DNA of 64,000 bases from Acinetobacter sp. ANC 4204 (GTDB lineage Bacteria; Pseudomonadota; Gammaproteobacteria; Pseudomonadales; Moraxellaceae). Shown here piece by piece: positions 34,732 to 44,999 of this stretch; the first letter of the stretch is position 1, and each line of letters starts with the position of its first letter. The position numbers and the translations under genes are program-made. The stretch lies in assembly GCF_002135205.1 (NCBI RefSeq), contig NZ_NEFZ01000010.1, positions 124,001 through 188,000 of the forward strand. Reading direction: 5' to 3'. Under the pieces are notes generated by a model. It had not been told where the DNA came from. It worked only from the letters and a program-made list of their open reading frames with translations, and searched no databases.

Positions 34732-37416
34732 ATGACTGAGTTATATATGAATAACCTTAAAATTCTAATTAAGAAGCTATCTAATCACGCACGTATTGGG
34801 TTAGAAAAATCAGCAAATAGTTGTATTAATCAACAAAATTATGAAATTGAAATTGAACATTTCTTTCTGGAATTATTGTCACAATCAGAAACGAATGACC
34901 TTCTTTTATTACTGGAAAAATATAATATTTCTCACTCAGATTTAGTTATTGATTTACAGCTCAGCCTTTCACACTTACCCAAGGGCAATGTTCGGACACC
35001 AATTTTTGCCCAATCTATAGTTCGTTTATTAGAACAGGCATGGTTACTTGCATCTGCTGAACAAAATTCCATCATTAGAACTGGGCATTTATTGATTGCA
35101 CTACTAACTGCGCCTGATTTGTACCAAATCGCATCACGTGCCTCAAGTCTTTTTGAACTATTTCCAATTGATACAATGAAGCATAAGTTTATAGACCTAT
35201 GCACTAACAGTAGTGAACAAGATTGCTATCAGCAAACAGTCTTAACACCAACTGACGTTCCAATACTTCCCACTTTAAACAAGACATTAGCGCTGGATCA
35301 ATACACCATTAATTTGACTGACAAAGCCAAAAATGGGCGAATTGATCCAGTCATTGGGCGTGAATTTGAAATCTGTTTAATGCTTGATATTTTGATGCGC
35401 CGACGTCAAAACAACCCCATACTGACAGGTGAACCAGGTGTAGGAAAAACAGCAGTTGTCGAAGGTCTTGCACTCAAAATTGTCAACAACCAAGTCCCTG
35501 ACGCTTTAAAAAATGTACAACTTCATATTCTCGATATGGGGCTATTACAGGCTGGTGCGAGTGTTAAAGGAGAATTTGAAAATCGTTTAAAGCAGGTGAT
35601 TGAAGAAGTTCAAAGTTCGAGCCATCCTATTATTTTATTTATAGATGAAGCACATACCTTAATTGGTGCAGGTGGACAAGCAGGACAAAATGATGCTGCT
35701 AATTTATTAAAACCTGCATTGGCACGTGGTGAGTTACGTACCATTGCAGCCACGACTTGGGCTGAATATAAACAATATTTTGAAAAAGATGCGGCTCTTA
35801 GCCGACGCTTCCAAGTCATTAAAGTTGAAGAGCCAACAGAAGAAGTGGCTATTGATATGTTACGTGCCATGCTTCCCGTGATGACCAAACATTTTAATCT
35901 CAATATAGATGATGAAGCAGTCATCGCTGCAGTAAATTCTTCACATCGTTATATCAGTGGTCGTCAACTTCCTGATAAAGCCATTAGTGTACTCGACACG
36001 GCTGCTGCTCGTGTTGCGCTCACCCAAAATGCGCAGCCTGTAAAGTTAGATCAACAACTGGCTCAACAACATAATCTAAAACTTGAATACAAAATTTTGG
36101 AGAATGAGCACCAGAATCTGCCAATTCATCATGAACGCTTACAAGATTTAAAGCACAAACTAACACTGCTAGATACAGAGATTAATTTGACACAAAAGCA
36201 ATGGCACAAAGAGCGTTCACTCGTTGAAAAAATTAAACTACGACAAAAAGATTTAAATCATCAAAATGTTCAAAAAGAAATTGCAACATTACGTGAAGAA
36301 TTAGCTGAAATACAAGGTCAAAGTCCATTGGTCTTTGAACGTGTAAATGCGCAAATGATTACTGAAATTATTTCAGATTGGACAGGTATTCCTGTCGGCA
36401 ATATGTTGAATGATGAAATCCAACAGATTTTAACATTAGAGGATAAGCTTTCAGCCCGCGTCATGGGACAACACTATGCCCTTCATCAACTGGTTCAGGG
36501 TATTAAAACATCTAAAGCAAAACTGGATGATCCGAACAAACCGCAAGGTGTATTCATGCTTGTTGGTCCAAGTGGTGTAGGTAAAACTGAGACTGCTCTT
36601 GCTTTAGCCAATGAACTTTATGGTGGAGAATCACATCTTATTACGATTAATATGTCTGAATATCAAGAAGCACATACTGTTTCCTCTTTGAAAGGTGCTC
36701 CTCCTGGTTATGTTGGTTATGGACAAGGCGGTATATTAACAGAGGCTGTTCGGCGGAATCCCTATAGTGTTGTCCTGCTCGATGAAATAGAAAAAGCGCA
36801 CAATGATGTTCAAGAATTATTCTATCAAGTCTTTGATAAAGGGACACTGGAAGATGGTGAAGGCCGACTTATTGACTTCAAAAATACCACGATCCTTTTA
36901 ACATCAAATGTCGGTTCAACTGCAATTATGCAAGCTTGCATCAATCAACCTGTTGATACATGGCCAAGCGCAGAAAACTTAATTGAACATCTAAAGCCAA
37001 GTCTATATAAACAATTTAAGCCTGCATTTTTAGGACGCATGCGGATCGTTCCGTATTTACCTTTACATGATGATTTATTAGTTGAAATTATTCATCATAA
37101 AATCAGTAAAATAACAGCTCGTCTTGAAAAACAGTATCAAACCAAAGTTCACTATACAGACGACTTAGTCGAGTTGCTATTGAGCCGCTGTACGGAAGTC
37201 GATAGCGGTGCGCGTAATATAGATCACATTTTAAATGCTACGGTATTGCCTGCTTTAGCAACTGAAATTTTAATAGCATTAGCGGAAGATAATGTGCCTA
37301 AAGTGATTTATATCAATGCTAAAGATGATGAAATCACCTACCGTTTAGATCCAATTGAAAAAACAAAAGTTCCCAAAAAACGTCAGCCGAATAAAAAACA
37401 AGTAGATCAAGCCTAA
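34732..37416 (+). CDS. tssH: T6SS sheath-recycling ATPase TssH/ClpV
   Basis: This 894-residue double AAA+ Clp/Hsp100 ATPase disassembles contracted TssBC sheath. An N-terminal double-repeat domain is followed by D1 with Walker A GEPGVGKT (233-240) and Walker B LFIDEA (about 302-307). A middle coiled coil (about 410-540) and D2 with Walker A GPSGVGKT (612-619) complete it. It is the first gene of the plus-strand arm. Two starts are possible, ATG 34732 (MTELYM) or ATG 34747 ([11 protein letters not shown]). The second matches ClpV family starts and has GAG nearby, but neither site is strong. Confidence 0.95.
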   Translation: MTELYMNNLKILIKKLSNHARIGLEKSANSCINQQNYEIEIEHFFLELLSQSETNDLLLLLEKYNISHSDLVIDLQLSLSHLPKGNVRTPIFAQSIVRLLEQAWLLASAEQNSIIRTGHLLIALLTAPDLYQIASRASSLFELFPIDTMKHKFIDLCTNSSEQDCYQQTVLTPTDVPILPTLNKTLALDQYTINLTDKAKNGRIDPVIGREFEICLMLDILMRRRQNNPILTGEPGVGKTAVVEGLALKIVNNQVPDALKNVQLHILDMGLLQAGASVKGEFENRLKQVIEEVQSSSHPIILFIDEAHTLIGAGGQAGQNDAANLLKPALARGELRTIAATTWAEYKQYFEKDAALSRRFQVIKVEEPTEEVAIDMLRAMLPVMTKHFNLNIDDEAVIAAVNSSHRYISGRQLPDKAISVLDTAAARVALTQNAQPVKLDQQLAQQHNLKLEYKILENEHQNLPIHHERLQDLKHKLTLLDTEINLTQKQWHKERSLVEKIKLRQKDLNHQNVQKEIATLREELAEIQGQSPLVFERVNAQMITEIISDWTGIPVGNMLNDEIQQILTLEDKLSARVMGQHYALHQLVQGIKTSKAKLDDPNKPQGVFMLVGPSGVGKTETALALANELYGGESHLITINMSEYQEAHTVSSLKGAPPGYVGYGQGGILTEAVRRNPYSVVLLDEIEKAHNDVQELFYQVFDKGTLEDGEGRLIDFKNTTILLTSNVGSTAIMQACINQPVDTWPSAENLIEHLKPSLYKQFKPAFLGRMRIVPYLPLHDDLLVEIIHHKISKITARLEKQYQTKVHYTDDLVELLLSRCTEVDSGARNIDHILNATVLPALATEILIALAEDNVPKVIYINAKDDEITYRLDPIEKTKVPKKRQPNKKQVDQA

Positions 37417-37439
37417 CCCAATTTATAGAGTATCGAATT

Positions 37440-38576
37440 ATGAGCTTAGAACTTGAGTCTTTACTGTCTCCTATTTCAAGCGACTATCCTTGTGGACAAG
37501 ATCTATCTTTTTCCAATGAGTTTCATGCCATTAAAATTGCAAAAACTCAAGATGATCCACTACTCGATCAAGGAGATTGGGTTGCTGAACCCAAACAAGC
37601 AGATTGGCATTTTGTACATCAAAAATCTATTGAGCTTTTAACTGAAAAATCAAAAGACATTCGTTTACTGGGCTGGTTACTTGAAGCTTGCTCCCACTTG
37701 TATGGATTTGAAGGCATAACCAAAGCACTTGAGCTAATGCATCGGACACTGAGCAACTATTGGACACAGTTACATCCTGAAATGGAAGAAGATGATTTAG
37801 ATCAACGTTTAGGTTTATTACAAGGTTCAATCAATCAATTGGTTGCCTTGATTAAACGCGTTCCAATCACACATTCTCCTCAGTTTTCACTGGGTGACTA
37901 CGAAGCGCTGCTGAGACAAAAAAATCAGCAATTAAAACAAATCGAAAATTACGAGGAAAATCATACTGTTCAATCTCAGGGGATTGAACAGTTCGAGCAC
38001 AGTTTATTTAATACATCAAAATCATTTCAATATCAAAACTATCAACACTTTTCAGCACTTCTAGCCGAATGGTCTCAACTCAAAAGTGTGTTAGATCGCC
38101 TCATGGGACTCGATGCCCCTAGCTTTGCAGCTATTGATACGCAGCTTGAAAATGTCCATATCAGTTTAAAGAAACTCTATAAAACTGATGTTTTTGTGCA
38201 AATACATGCCATCAATACATCGACAGAATCAGCAACACCAGCAATGATAAGTAGCCAAAGACTTTCATTGATGCAACAAGAAGAACAAATCAGCTTAGAG
38301 AATACATCACCAATGCCTCAAAATTTTAAGGTGCAACCGCAAAATCACCTCGTAAATCGTGAACAAGCAATGCGTGTATTGCAAGATATCTCAGACTATT
38401 TCCAAGCTAATGAACCACATAGTCCCGTAAGTTACATGTTGCAGAAAACTATAAAGTGGAATCAGATGCCACTTCACGAGTGGCTAAATCAAGTCATTAA
38501 AAATGAAAATCCACTCCTTAACATCCAAGAACTTTTGGGTGTACAACCACAATCTAATGAATCTAATAACTGGTAA
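37440..38576 (+). CDS. tssA: T6SS protein TssA
   Basis: This 378-residue protein carries an N-terminal ImpA_N domain (about 8-130), recognised by LLSPISSDYPCGQDLSF, DWHFVHQKSIELLTEKSKD and LLGWLLEA. TssA primes and caps growing sheath-tube assemblies. The C-terminal end (REQAMRVLQDISDYFQANEPHSP) is a conserved TssA feature. It starts 23 nt after tssH and ends 5 nt before tssK. Confidence 0.92.
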   Translation: MSLELESLLSPISSDYPCGQDLSFSNEFHAIKIAKTQDDPLLDQGDWVAEPKQADWHFVHQKSIELLTEKSKDIRLLGWLLEACSHLYGFEGITKALELMHRTLSNYWTQLHPEMEEDDLDQRLGLLQGSINQLVALIKRVPITHSPQFSLGDYEALLRQKNQQLKQIENYEENHTVQSQGIEQFEHSLFNTSKSFQYQNYQHFSALLAEWSQLKSVLDRLMGLDAPSFAAIDTQLENVHISLKKLYKTDVFVQIHAINTSTESATPAMISSQRLSLMQQEEQISLENTSPMPQNFKVQPQNHLVNREQAMRVLQDISDYFQANEPHSPVSYMLQKTIKWNQMPLHEWLNQVIKNENPLLNIQELLGVQPQSNESNNW

Positions 38577-38581
38577 TCTTC

Positions 38582-39952
38582 ATGTTTAAAGCAGAAAAAA
38601 TACTTTGGGGCGAAGGTCTCTTCTTACGTCCTCAACATTTTCAATTGCAAGATGCTTATCATGAGCAACGCTTGAATCATACGATTCGCTCGACCATTCC
38701 ATTTGCCTATGGCATTCAAAGTGTACAATTTGACGAAGCTCAGTTACAAACGCATATCTTGGCGCTCGAAAGCATTCAGATAATTTGGCAAGATGGAGAA
38801 ATTTATCAGGCGCCTATGCGCGATCTATTACCATCGCCCGTTTTATTAGATGAGCTCAACCTGCGTGGCGAAGTTCTAGTCTATTTAGCGCTTCCAATTG
38901 TGCAAGCCAACAAGAGGAACTTAACCGGTGAAAATAGTACGCAACTAGGTCGTTATCATTCTTATTTGACTTCGACTCATGACTTATTTACAGATGCCAG
39001 CGAAGCCGATATCACATTATTACACCGCCGTGCCGAGTTCAGATTATTAGATGCTAATATTGAGCCTGATCAAGAACTTGATGGGTTTTTATATCTAGCC
39101 TTAGCAAAGATTAAACGTCAAAGCTCTGGGCAATTTGAGTTTGATCGCCATTTTATTCCCCCAATTTTGCACATTGAGTCGTCTGAGAATCTCATTTCAA
39201 GTCTAAAACGTACTTTAAATGTCATTAAAGCGAAAATTAAGACCATTCAAAGTAATAATCGTGAAAATGAGCAGAAACTGATTGAGTTCCGCTCTGGTGA
39301 TATTGTGTCATTTTGGTTGGTCAATGCACTGAATACAGCACATGCAACATTAAATCATTTATTACAATACCCACATATCCACCCAGAACGACTTTATTTT
39401 GAGTTATTGCGCTTAACAGGTTCTTTACTCACGTTCTCGACTGCACATGATGTGGAACATTTACCACGTTATCAACATCTTCATTTACAAGAAAGCTTTT
39501 CTGAGATTGATATCATTTTACGTGACTTATTGGATACCATTATTTCAAACCGTTACATCAGTATTCTACTGAAAGAAACCCGACCATCTTATTGGTTAGG
39601 TCGTTTAGAGTCAGACAAAATTACACGTGATTCAAGGCTGTACTTGGCTGTTTCAAGCAGTATGATGCAAACCCACGAACTGGTTCAATTGGTTCCTTTA
39701 CGTTTCAAAGTAGGCAATACAATAGACGTTGAACAACGTGTAGTTGCTGCACTTCCAGCCGTACCGTTACAACATTTAGTACAAGTGCCAACAGCGATTC
39801 CTGTCCGGTCTGGCGTGAGTTACTTTGAAATCGAACCGAATAATGACTTATACCAACGTATGTTAGATGCCGAGTCGATTTGTATTTATATTCCAGCGGG
39901 GTTTCAAGATATTGCTGTTGAATTGATTGTGGTTATGAATGGCCAAGGATAA
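38582..39952 (+). CDS. tssK: T6SS baseplate protein TssK
   Basis: This 456-residue TssK/ImpJ protein links the baseplate to the membrane complex. The signature WGEGLFLRPQHFQLQDAYHE near the N-terminus is highly diagnostic. The C-terminal half shows YIPAGFQDIAVELIVV. It is flanked by tssA and tssL with gaps of only 5 nt, so one transcript covers them. Confidence 0.95.
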   Translation: MFKAEKILWGEGLFLRPQHFQLQDAYHEQRLNHTIRSTIPFAYGIQSVQFDEAQLQTHILALESIQIIWQDGEIYQAPMRDLLPSPVLLDELNLRGEVLVYLALPIVQANKRNLTGENSTQLGRYHSYLTSTHDLFTDASEADITLLHRRAEFRLLDANIEPDQELDGFLYLALAKIKRQSSGQFEFDRHFIPPILHIESSENLISSLKRTLNVIKAKIKTIQSNNRENEQKLIEFRSGDIVSFWLVNALNTAHATLNHLLQYPHIHPERLYFELLRLTGSLLTFSTAHDVEHLPRYQHLHLQESFSEIDIILRDLLDTIISNRYISILLKETRPSYWLGRLESDKITRDSRLYLAVSSSMMQTHELVQLVPLRFKVGNTIDVEQRVVAALPAVPLQHLVQVPTAIPVRSGVSYFEIEPNNDLYQRMLDAESICIYIPAGFQDIAVELIVVMNGQG

Positions 39953-39957
39953 TAATA

Positions 39958-40755
39958 ATGAATAATGCCCCTTCACTTTTTGATGATGGACAAATTGGAA
40001 CTGGTTTAGTTTCACCACCTATAGCCGCAAAAACTGCCAATACCTCGAACTTAGTCGATTTATTGCATGATGGTTTTTATATCGTTTTTTTATTAAAAAA
40101 CCAATATATCCCTAGCAGTGTCACGGAATTTCGTGAAAAAGTTATTGCATTGCTCGATCGCTTTGAAAACCAAGCACGAAAATTACAGTTTTCTGCAGAC
40201 GATATTCTAGACGCTAAATATGCCTACTGTGCATTATTAGATGAAACCATTGTGACTCAGCAAGATACACAGTTTTTTGAGCTTCAAAATAGCTGGCTCA
40301 TTAGCCCCCTACAACTGAGTTTATTTGGGTCACAACTTGCAGGTTATCGTTTTTTCGAAATATTAGAGGAACTACGTCGTAAAGGACATGGTCGATTAGG
40401 TGCTCTAGAAGTTTATCATTACTGCATGCTGTTGGGTTTTCATGGTAAATATCGTATTGAGTCTATAGAAAATTTAAATCATCTGGTAGCACGTGTGGGG
40501 GATGAAATTGACTATTTAAAAGGGAAAAAGGCTGCCTTTTCTCCCTTTGCCTCTCTGCCCGATCAAATTAAACACATGATTCACCGCGAACTACCGTTCT
40601 ATTGGATTTTACTGTTCTTGGTAATGTTTGCATTGTTAGCCTTTGGTGGCTTGTACTACATGTTGTCTAAGCAAAATACGAGTTCTTTAGCTAAATATGA
40701 AAATGTCATTTCAGCACCAACTGAACAAGCATATATCACAATCCATTTGCCCTAA
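39958..40755 (+). CDS. tssL: T6SS inner-membrane protein TssL (DotU/IcmH)
   Basis: This 265-residue DotU-type protein has a cytoplasmic helical domain (DDILDAKYAYCALLDETIV, LEVYHYCMLLGFHGKYRI) and one membrane helix near the C-terminus (about 217-238). Only a short periplasmic tail follows. There is no OmpA-like peptidoglycan-binding extension, so cell-wall anchoring must come from another protein, perhaps the OmpA-family gene at the other end of the locus. It partners with TssM. Confidence 0.94.
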   Translation: MNNAPSLFDDGQIGTGLVSPPIAAKTANTSNLVDLLHDGFYIVFLLKNQYIPSSVTEFREKVIALLDRFENQARKLQFSADDILDAKYAYCALLDETIVTQQDTQFFELQNSWLISPLQLSLFGSQLAGYRFFEILEELRRKGHGRLGALEVYHYCMLLGFHGKYRIESIENLNHLVARVGDEIDYLKGKKAAFSPFASLPDQIKHMIHRELPFYWILLFLVMFALLAFGGLYYMLSKQNTSSLAKYENVISAPTEQAYITIHLP

Positions 40756-40766
40756 GAACTCAATCC

Positions 40767-41366
40767 ATGACTCGTGAAAAACAAACTTCAGTCAAAATTT
40801 TGACATCAGCAAAAAAGAAAAGACCTGCACCCATGCTCTATGCCGTGGGTGGTTTTTGTGTGGGTATCCTCTTAACATCAAGCATTGCTTTTACTTACTT
40901 TTTTATACAACAAAAAAATACATCCCTCCAAGTGAACCAAAACCCAGCTGTAGATCAAACAACTGCAATAGACAATGAAATGCCAACGCGCGAACCCGAA
41001 GCTATTTTTGAGGCGAGCAAAGTCAATGCTTCAAATCAGCCTCAAGCAACCAATGATCTAGAGTCATCTAATGAATTTATTCAACCCAAAGATGATGAGC
41101 TGAGTAAAGCTTTTCTACGCCGGCCCCAAGCATTAACCACAGCTGTACCAAAGCCGACGACGAATGCAATATCTCAAAATAAGGAGAATAAAAATCAGAA
41201 TACTTCTCCACGCAGTTCAGACCATTCGCAAAAACAGAGCCCACAAAAAATAACTAGGCCACAGCAATCTTTGGATATAGCAGAGGAATCTCCTGTAGGA
41301 GATGTACAAACAACGATTACAACACGCGCCGTGGAAACAAAACATGTGGCTCTTACCACACCATGA
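40767..41366 (+). CDS. T6SS-locus membrane protein with disordered periplasmic tail
   Basis: This 199-residue protein has one membrane helix (about 22-45) after a basic cytoplasmic stretch (KILTSAKKKRPAP). It is followed by a long low-complexity tail rich in Gln, Asn, Thr, Ser and Pro, with no recognisable domain. It lies 11 nt after tssL and overlaps tagX by 4 nt (ATGA). The layout suggests a type II membrane protein that reaches into the periplasm. The position matches an Acinetobacter-specific asa gene; I do not assign the letter. Confidence 0.75.
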   Translation: MTREKQTSVKILTSAKKKRPAPMLYAVGGFCVGILLTSSIAFTYFFIQQKNTSLQVNQNPAVDQTTAIDNEMPTREPEAIFEASKVNASNQPQATNDLESSNEFIQPKDDELSKAFLRRPQALTTAVPKPTTNAISQNKENKNQNTSPRSSDHSQKQSPQKITRPQQSLDIAEESPVGDVQTTITTRAVETKHVALTTP

Positions 41367-42331
41367 TCTATGCTCTTTTTTCTACTTTTCTAATTCTGGC
41401 ATTAGGACTCAGTTTGGCACTGTCCTATGAATTAAGAACAAAGTTTACCGATTTTTTTGTCGGGTTAATTCCTCAAGGAAAAAGAAAGTTTCAGTCTGCT
41501 CGTCAGTTTGCGCAACACATCAATAATGCTGCGGCACCTGAGCAATTACAATCCTCTTGGCATATTCAGCAATGGTGGATATTAGTTGCAGGTCTCCTTT
41601 TATTTACCAGTATCTTGATGTTTGCATTTACTAGCCCTGTCACGCCTACTAAGATTGAAGCCGATTATTTAAGACAATCAGATCCACAAATTTATGCATT
41701 ACTCGAGGGACAAATTTTATCGCCACCACCAGAAGTAGAAGAATCATTGGTTGCTGCGGCCATAGTTGAAGCAAGTATGCTTGAGCAAGCGGATCTTAAT
41801 AATAATTCTATTCAAGCCAGTACTTTGAGTTACGATCCGAGTATTCAGGATGTACATTCTGCCCATTCGTATGACAGTTTAGCAACGGCTGACCGTAAAT
41901 GGCATAAAATGAACCCGCGCTATAAGCAGCGTCTACTAATGGTATTTAAAATCATGCATGATCAACATGGTTATGAGCTGGTACTGCTTGAGGGCTATCG
42001 TAGTCCACAACGCCAAAATTCCCTAGCCACTAATAAAAATACAACGCTCGCTCGTGGTTATCAAAGTTACCACCAATTTGGCTTGGCAGCGGATGTCGCA
42101 TTTAAGCGAGATGGAAAAGTCGTTATTTCTGAACGAGACCCATGGGCGATGCGTGGCTATCAGCTCTATGGCGAAGTTGCAGAATCTGTCGGTTTAACTT
42201 GGGGCGGACGTTGGACGTCAATCCAAGACTATGGACATACCGAGTATCGAATGCCTGGTTTAAAAAAAACCGCTGAGATGGCTGAAAAGTTGACCTCCGA
42301 GGGGCAACTTTTAGCAGCAAATTTAAATTAG
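41363..42331 (+). CDS. tagX: T6SS peptidoglycan peptidase TagX
   Basis: This 322-residue membrane-anchored peptidase of the M15 family has two hydrophobic segments (residues 1-22 and about 72-91) before a periplasmic catalytic domain. Zinc ligands are visible as His237 and Asp244 in HQFGLAAD, and His292 in YGHTEY. LEGYRSPQRQNSL is the conserved M15 substrate loop. In A. baumannii TagX is a peptidoglycan endopeptidase required for T6SS assembly, where it probably opens the wall for the machine. The stop codon abuts the stop of the convergent esterase gene with no gap. Confidence 0.92.
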   Translation: MIYALFSTFLILALGLSLALSYELRTKFTDFFVGLIPQGKRKFQSARQFAQHINNAAAPEQLQSSWHIQQWWILVAGLLLFTSILMFAFTSPVTPTKIEADYLRQSDPQIYALLEGQILSPPPEVEESLVAAAIVEASMLEQADLNNNSIQASTLSYDPSIQDVHSAHSYDSLATADRKWHKMNPRYKQRLLMVFKIMHDQHGYELVLLEGYRSPQRQNSLATNKNTTLARGYQSYHQFGLAADVAFKRDGKVVISERDPWAMRGYQLYGEVAESVGLTWGGRWTSIQDYGHTEYRMPGLKKTAEMAEKLTSEGQLLAANLN

Positions 42332-43105
42332 TCAGTTGCAATCATGATCCAAATATTGGTTCATGATTTCTAAGACTTCTGAAGTCTTTTCTGCGTGCAA
42401 CCAATGCCCAGCATCTGCAACCGTTTGAATCTGCGCTTGAGAAAACTGCGATTGAATCGCATCCATATATTCGGGCTTTTCTACATAAGGTGACTTTCCA
42501 CCACGAATAAATAATGCAGGTTTTTGCCATGTTTTTATATTTTCCCATGAAAGAATTTGAGCATAATTCTGATACAGGGCATCTACATTAAACAACCATT
42601 TTCCTTTGCTAAAAGACTTTAGTAAAAATTGAATTACCATTTCTTCTTTGAGATATTCACGCATAATTTCAATGGCCTGCTGGCGATTTTCAATATCAGC
42701 TTTTTGCACTGAAAATAATGCTTTGAAAATCTGCTCATGATGATTTTCTTTATACGCAATAGGCGTAATATCCAGCACCACAAGTTGCTCTAACCGATTC
42801 CCTGCCACTTCTGTCACTTTCATGACCAATTTTCCACCCATAGAATGGCCGATTAAAGAAAAGTGTTCAATATTAAGCTCATCCAAAGTGTCAATCAGAT
42901 CAGCAGCCATCAATTCATAAGTCATAGCATCTGAATGTGCAGATAAACCATGATTACGAACATCGACTTGTAATACATGATGACTCGCATAATAGTGTCG
43001 AGCAAGCATTCCTAAATTACTTAAGCTGCCGAATAAACCATGAACGAATACCAGTGTTTTTGCTGTTTGTTGTTCATTTTGATGAAATTGATAATTGAGA
43101 ATCAT
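42332..43105 (-). CDS. Alpha/beta hydrolase, YbfF-like esterase
   Basis: This 257-residue alpha/beta hydrolase has LVFVHGLFGSLSNLG for the oxyanion loop, nucleophile elbow GHSMGGK, and the histidine in DAGHWLHAE. It resembles the YbfF acyl-CoA/ester hydrolase group. It is not part of the T6SS operon but ends base to base with tagX. The substrate is unknown. Confidence 0.85.
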   Translation of the reverse strand: MILNYQFHQNEQQTAKTLVFVHGLFGSLSNLGMLARHYYASHHVLQVDVRNHGLSAHSDAMTYELMAADLIDTLDELNIEHFSLIGHSMGGKLVMKVTEVAGNRLEQLVVLDITPIAYKENHHEQIFKALFSVQKADIENRQQAIEIMREYLKEEMVIQFLLKSFSKGKWLFNVDALYQNYAQILSWENIKTWQKPALFIRGGKSPYVEKPEYMDAIQSQFSQAQIQTVADAGHWLHAEKTSEVLEIMNQYLDHDCN

Positions 43106-43189
43106 ATAAAACTTACTGTATTTGATTTCTATAGATATTGAATTTTTAATGTGAATAAATCAAATGACATTTTGATTTTTATTAAAATG

Positions 43190-43226
43190 TGCTTAGGCTA
43201 TTTTGAATGTAAATTTGCTTAGGCTA
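43190..43226. repeat. Direct repeat in intergenic region
   Basis: TGCTTAGGCTA occurs at 43190-43200 and 43216-43226, a 26-bp period, between the YbfF-like and metallo-beta-lactamase genes (gap 43106-43293). It could be a regulator site upstream of the esterase, or decayed repeat DNA. Confidence 0.4.
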
Positions 43227-43293
43227 AATTTAAAATATCATATATATGTATTGTGTCTAATATCAGCTTAAATTTTTAAGTCAAATTTCGGTT

Positions 43294-44163
43294 TTAAAAA
43301 TAATTCAGCGGAATTTTTAAGTAAGAAACACCATTTTCTTCAGGTTTAGGAAATTTTCCTGCAAACATATTGATTTGAATGGCTGGCAAGATCAATTTTG
43401 GCATACTTAAAGTTGCATCACGGCGATTGCGCATTTCGATAAAATTAACTTTCTGTGTTTCGGTATTAATATGAATATTTTCATGTTTTTGTACTGAAAC
43501 GGACGTTTCATATTGATAATGATCCCGGCCCTCTGGCAAATAGTCATGGCATAAGAACATCCGCATTTGATCTGGCAATGTGTACAAAGTTCTCACTGAG
43601 TCAAATAACGTTGCTGCACTTCCCTTAGGAAAGTCGCAACGTGCTGTGCCGTAGTCAGGCATAAACAAGGTATCCCCTACGAAAACAGCATCGCCAATGA
43701 CATAGCTTAAACACGCTGGTGTATGGCCAGGGGTTGGAAGGTTATATGCTTTTATGTTGCCTATCAAAAATGTCTCATGATCTGCAAAAAGGTAATCAAA
43801 TGACTGCGTAGCATTTAAACTCTTAATATCTAAGTGATAAATCTCACCAAAAGTTTGTTGTACGATCTCAATCTTATGGCTAATAGCAGTTTTTCCACCT
43901 AGTCTTTGCTTTAAGTACTGTGCAGCACTTAAATGATCCGCATGCACATGTGTTTCTAAAATCCAGTCTACGCTTAGGCTATTTTCTTGAATATAACTAA
44001 TGATTAAATCAGCCTGCTCTGTATTAGTCTTTGCCGATGCTGCATCATAATCCAGCACACTATCAATCACGGCGCAGCGCTGAGTTTCTGGATCACTCAC
44101 CACATAACTAAAGGTGTTAGTTGCAGAGTCAAAAAAGGCTTTGACTTGAGCTGTTTGCATCAT
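43294..44163 (-). CDS. Metallo-beta-lactamase-fold persulfide dioxygenase-like protein (Blh type)
   Basis: This 289-residue MBL-fold protein of the ETHE1/Blh type has the metal motif THVHADHLSA, the next histidine in PTPGHTPACLSY, and a terminal ligand region in LCHDYLPEGRDHYQYE. Persulfide dioxygenases oxidise glutathione persulfide to sulfite. It is co-transcribed with two YeeE/YedE half transporters, a typical sulfide-detoxification grouping often controlled by BigR-type ArsR repressors. GGAG seven bases before the ATG supports the start. Confidence 0.85.
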   Translation of the reverse strand: MMQTAQVKAFFDSATNTFSYVVSDPETQRCAVIDSVLDYDAASAKTNTEQADLIISYIQENSLSVDWILETHVHADHLSAAQYLKQRLGGKTAISHKIEIVQQTFGEIYHLDIKSLNATQSFDYLFADHETFLIGNIKAYNLPTPGHTPACLSYVIGDAVFVGDTLFMPDYGTARCDFPKGSAATLFDSVRTLYTLPDQMRMFLCHDYLPEGRDHYQYETSVSVQKHENIHINTETQKVNFIEMRNRRDATLSMPKLILPAIQINMFAGKFPKPEENGVSYLKIPLNYF

Positions 44164-44167
44164 GATA

Positions 44168-44581
44168 TTACTCCATCACTTTACGGTGTAGCAACACGCC
44201 TATGAACATCGCAATTACAAAATAGATCGCTTGATAATACCCCAACCCAATCAAAGTGAAACTCGGTGCAGGACAAATTCCCGCAATTCCCCAGCCTATA
44301 CCGAATAACAGACTTCCGATAATCAGTTTTCTGTCGATTTTCGTATTTTTAGGCAGTTGTATGACTTCACCATAAAAGGTTTGTGGGTGTGACTGACGTA
44401 CAGCGTTCTGAAAAGGAATAAATGCAACTGCAATTGCACCCATCATCACAAAAGCTAGGCTGGCATCCCACTGCCCGAAAATATCTAAAAAACCAATCAC
44501 CTTTGCAGGATTCGACATTCCTGATAGCATGAGACCGATTGAAAATAATCCGCCCCAAATGAATGCCCAAACATTTCTCAT
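44168..44581 (-). CDS. YeeE/YedE (DUF6691) half transporter
   Basis: This small membrane protein, about 137 residues, has four hydrophobic segments. I start it at ATG 44581 (MRNVWAFIWGG) because the upstream extension of the frame runs into the preceding gene. GIAGICPAPSFTLIG carries the conserved cysteine of the YeeE/YedE family, which moves thiosulfate or other reduced sulfur species. It lies directly after its partner and 4 nt before the persulfide-dioxygenase-like gene. Confidence 0.85.
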   Translation of the reverse strand: MRNVWAFIWGGLFSIGLMLSGMSNPAKVIGFLDIFGQWDASLAFVMMGAIAVAFIPFQNAVRQSHPQTFYGEVIQLPKNTKIDRKLIIGSLLFGIGWGIAGICPAPSFTLIGLGYYQAIYFVIAMFIGVLLHRKVME

Positions 44582-44582
44582 T

Positions 44583-44999
44583 TTAGATTGCTCCAAGCAT
44601 ATGTCGAACGATATACACAGTGATAAAGCCTGCGAACATAAAACTAATCGTAGCGATGATTGAACGTTTGGATAAGCGACTAATACCGCAAATACCATGC
44701 CCACTGGTACAACCCGAGCCTAAACGAGTGCCAAAACCTACCAATACGCCCGCAATAATTAACATGAAAGGTGTCGCTTCCATATGAATATCAGGTTGAA
44801 CAAAAGCTGCGTATATAAACGGAATAATAAACAGACCCAATAAGAACCACAGTGCAGGCGTATTTATAATCCCCTTTAAGTTTAAAACTTGAGAGACCAG
44901 ACCACTAATTCCCGCAATTCGTCCATTGGTATATAAATATCCAACGGCGGAGATGCCGAGGAATATTCCACCTAGAAAAGACCACGCAAAATCGTGCAT
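44583..44999 (-). CDS. YeeE/YedE half transporter
   Basis: The first gene of the sulfur operon encodes 138 residues with four hydrophobic segments and the signature GSGCTSGHGICGISRLSKRS, the cysteine motif of the YeeE/YedE sulfur transporters. The open frame starts with TTG at 45005, but the ATG at 44999 has AGGTG about 8 nt upstream and is preferred. Together with the next gene it supplies the two halves of a complete YedE-like channel. Confidence 0.87.
   Translation of the reverse strand: MHDFAWSFLGGIFLGISAVGYLYTNGRIAGISGLVSQVLNLKGIINTPALWFLLGLFIIPFIYAAFVQPDIHMEATPFMLIIAGVLVGFGTRLGSGCTSGHGICGISRLSKRSIIATISFMFAGFITVYIVRHMLGAI

Noticed and set aside
44582..44704. N-terminal extension of the second YeeE/YedE protein
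   Set aside because: It overlaps the preceding gene in another frame and has no family similarity; the ATG at 44581 starts the first membrane helix.
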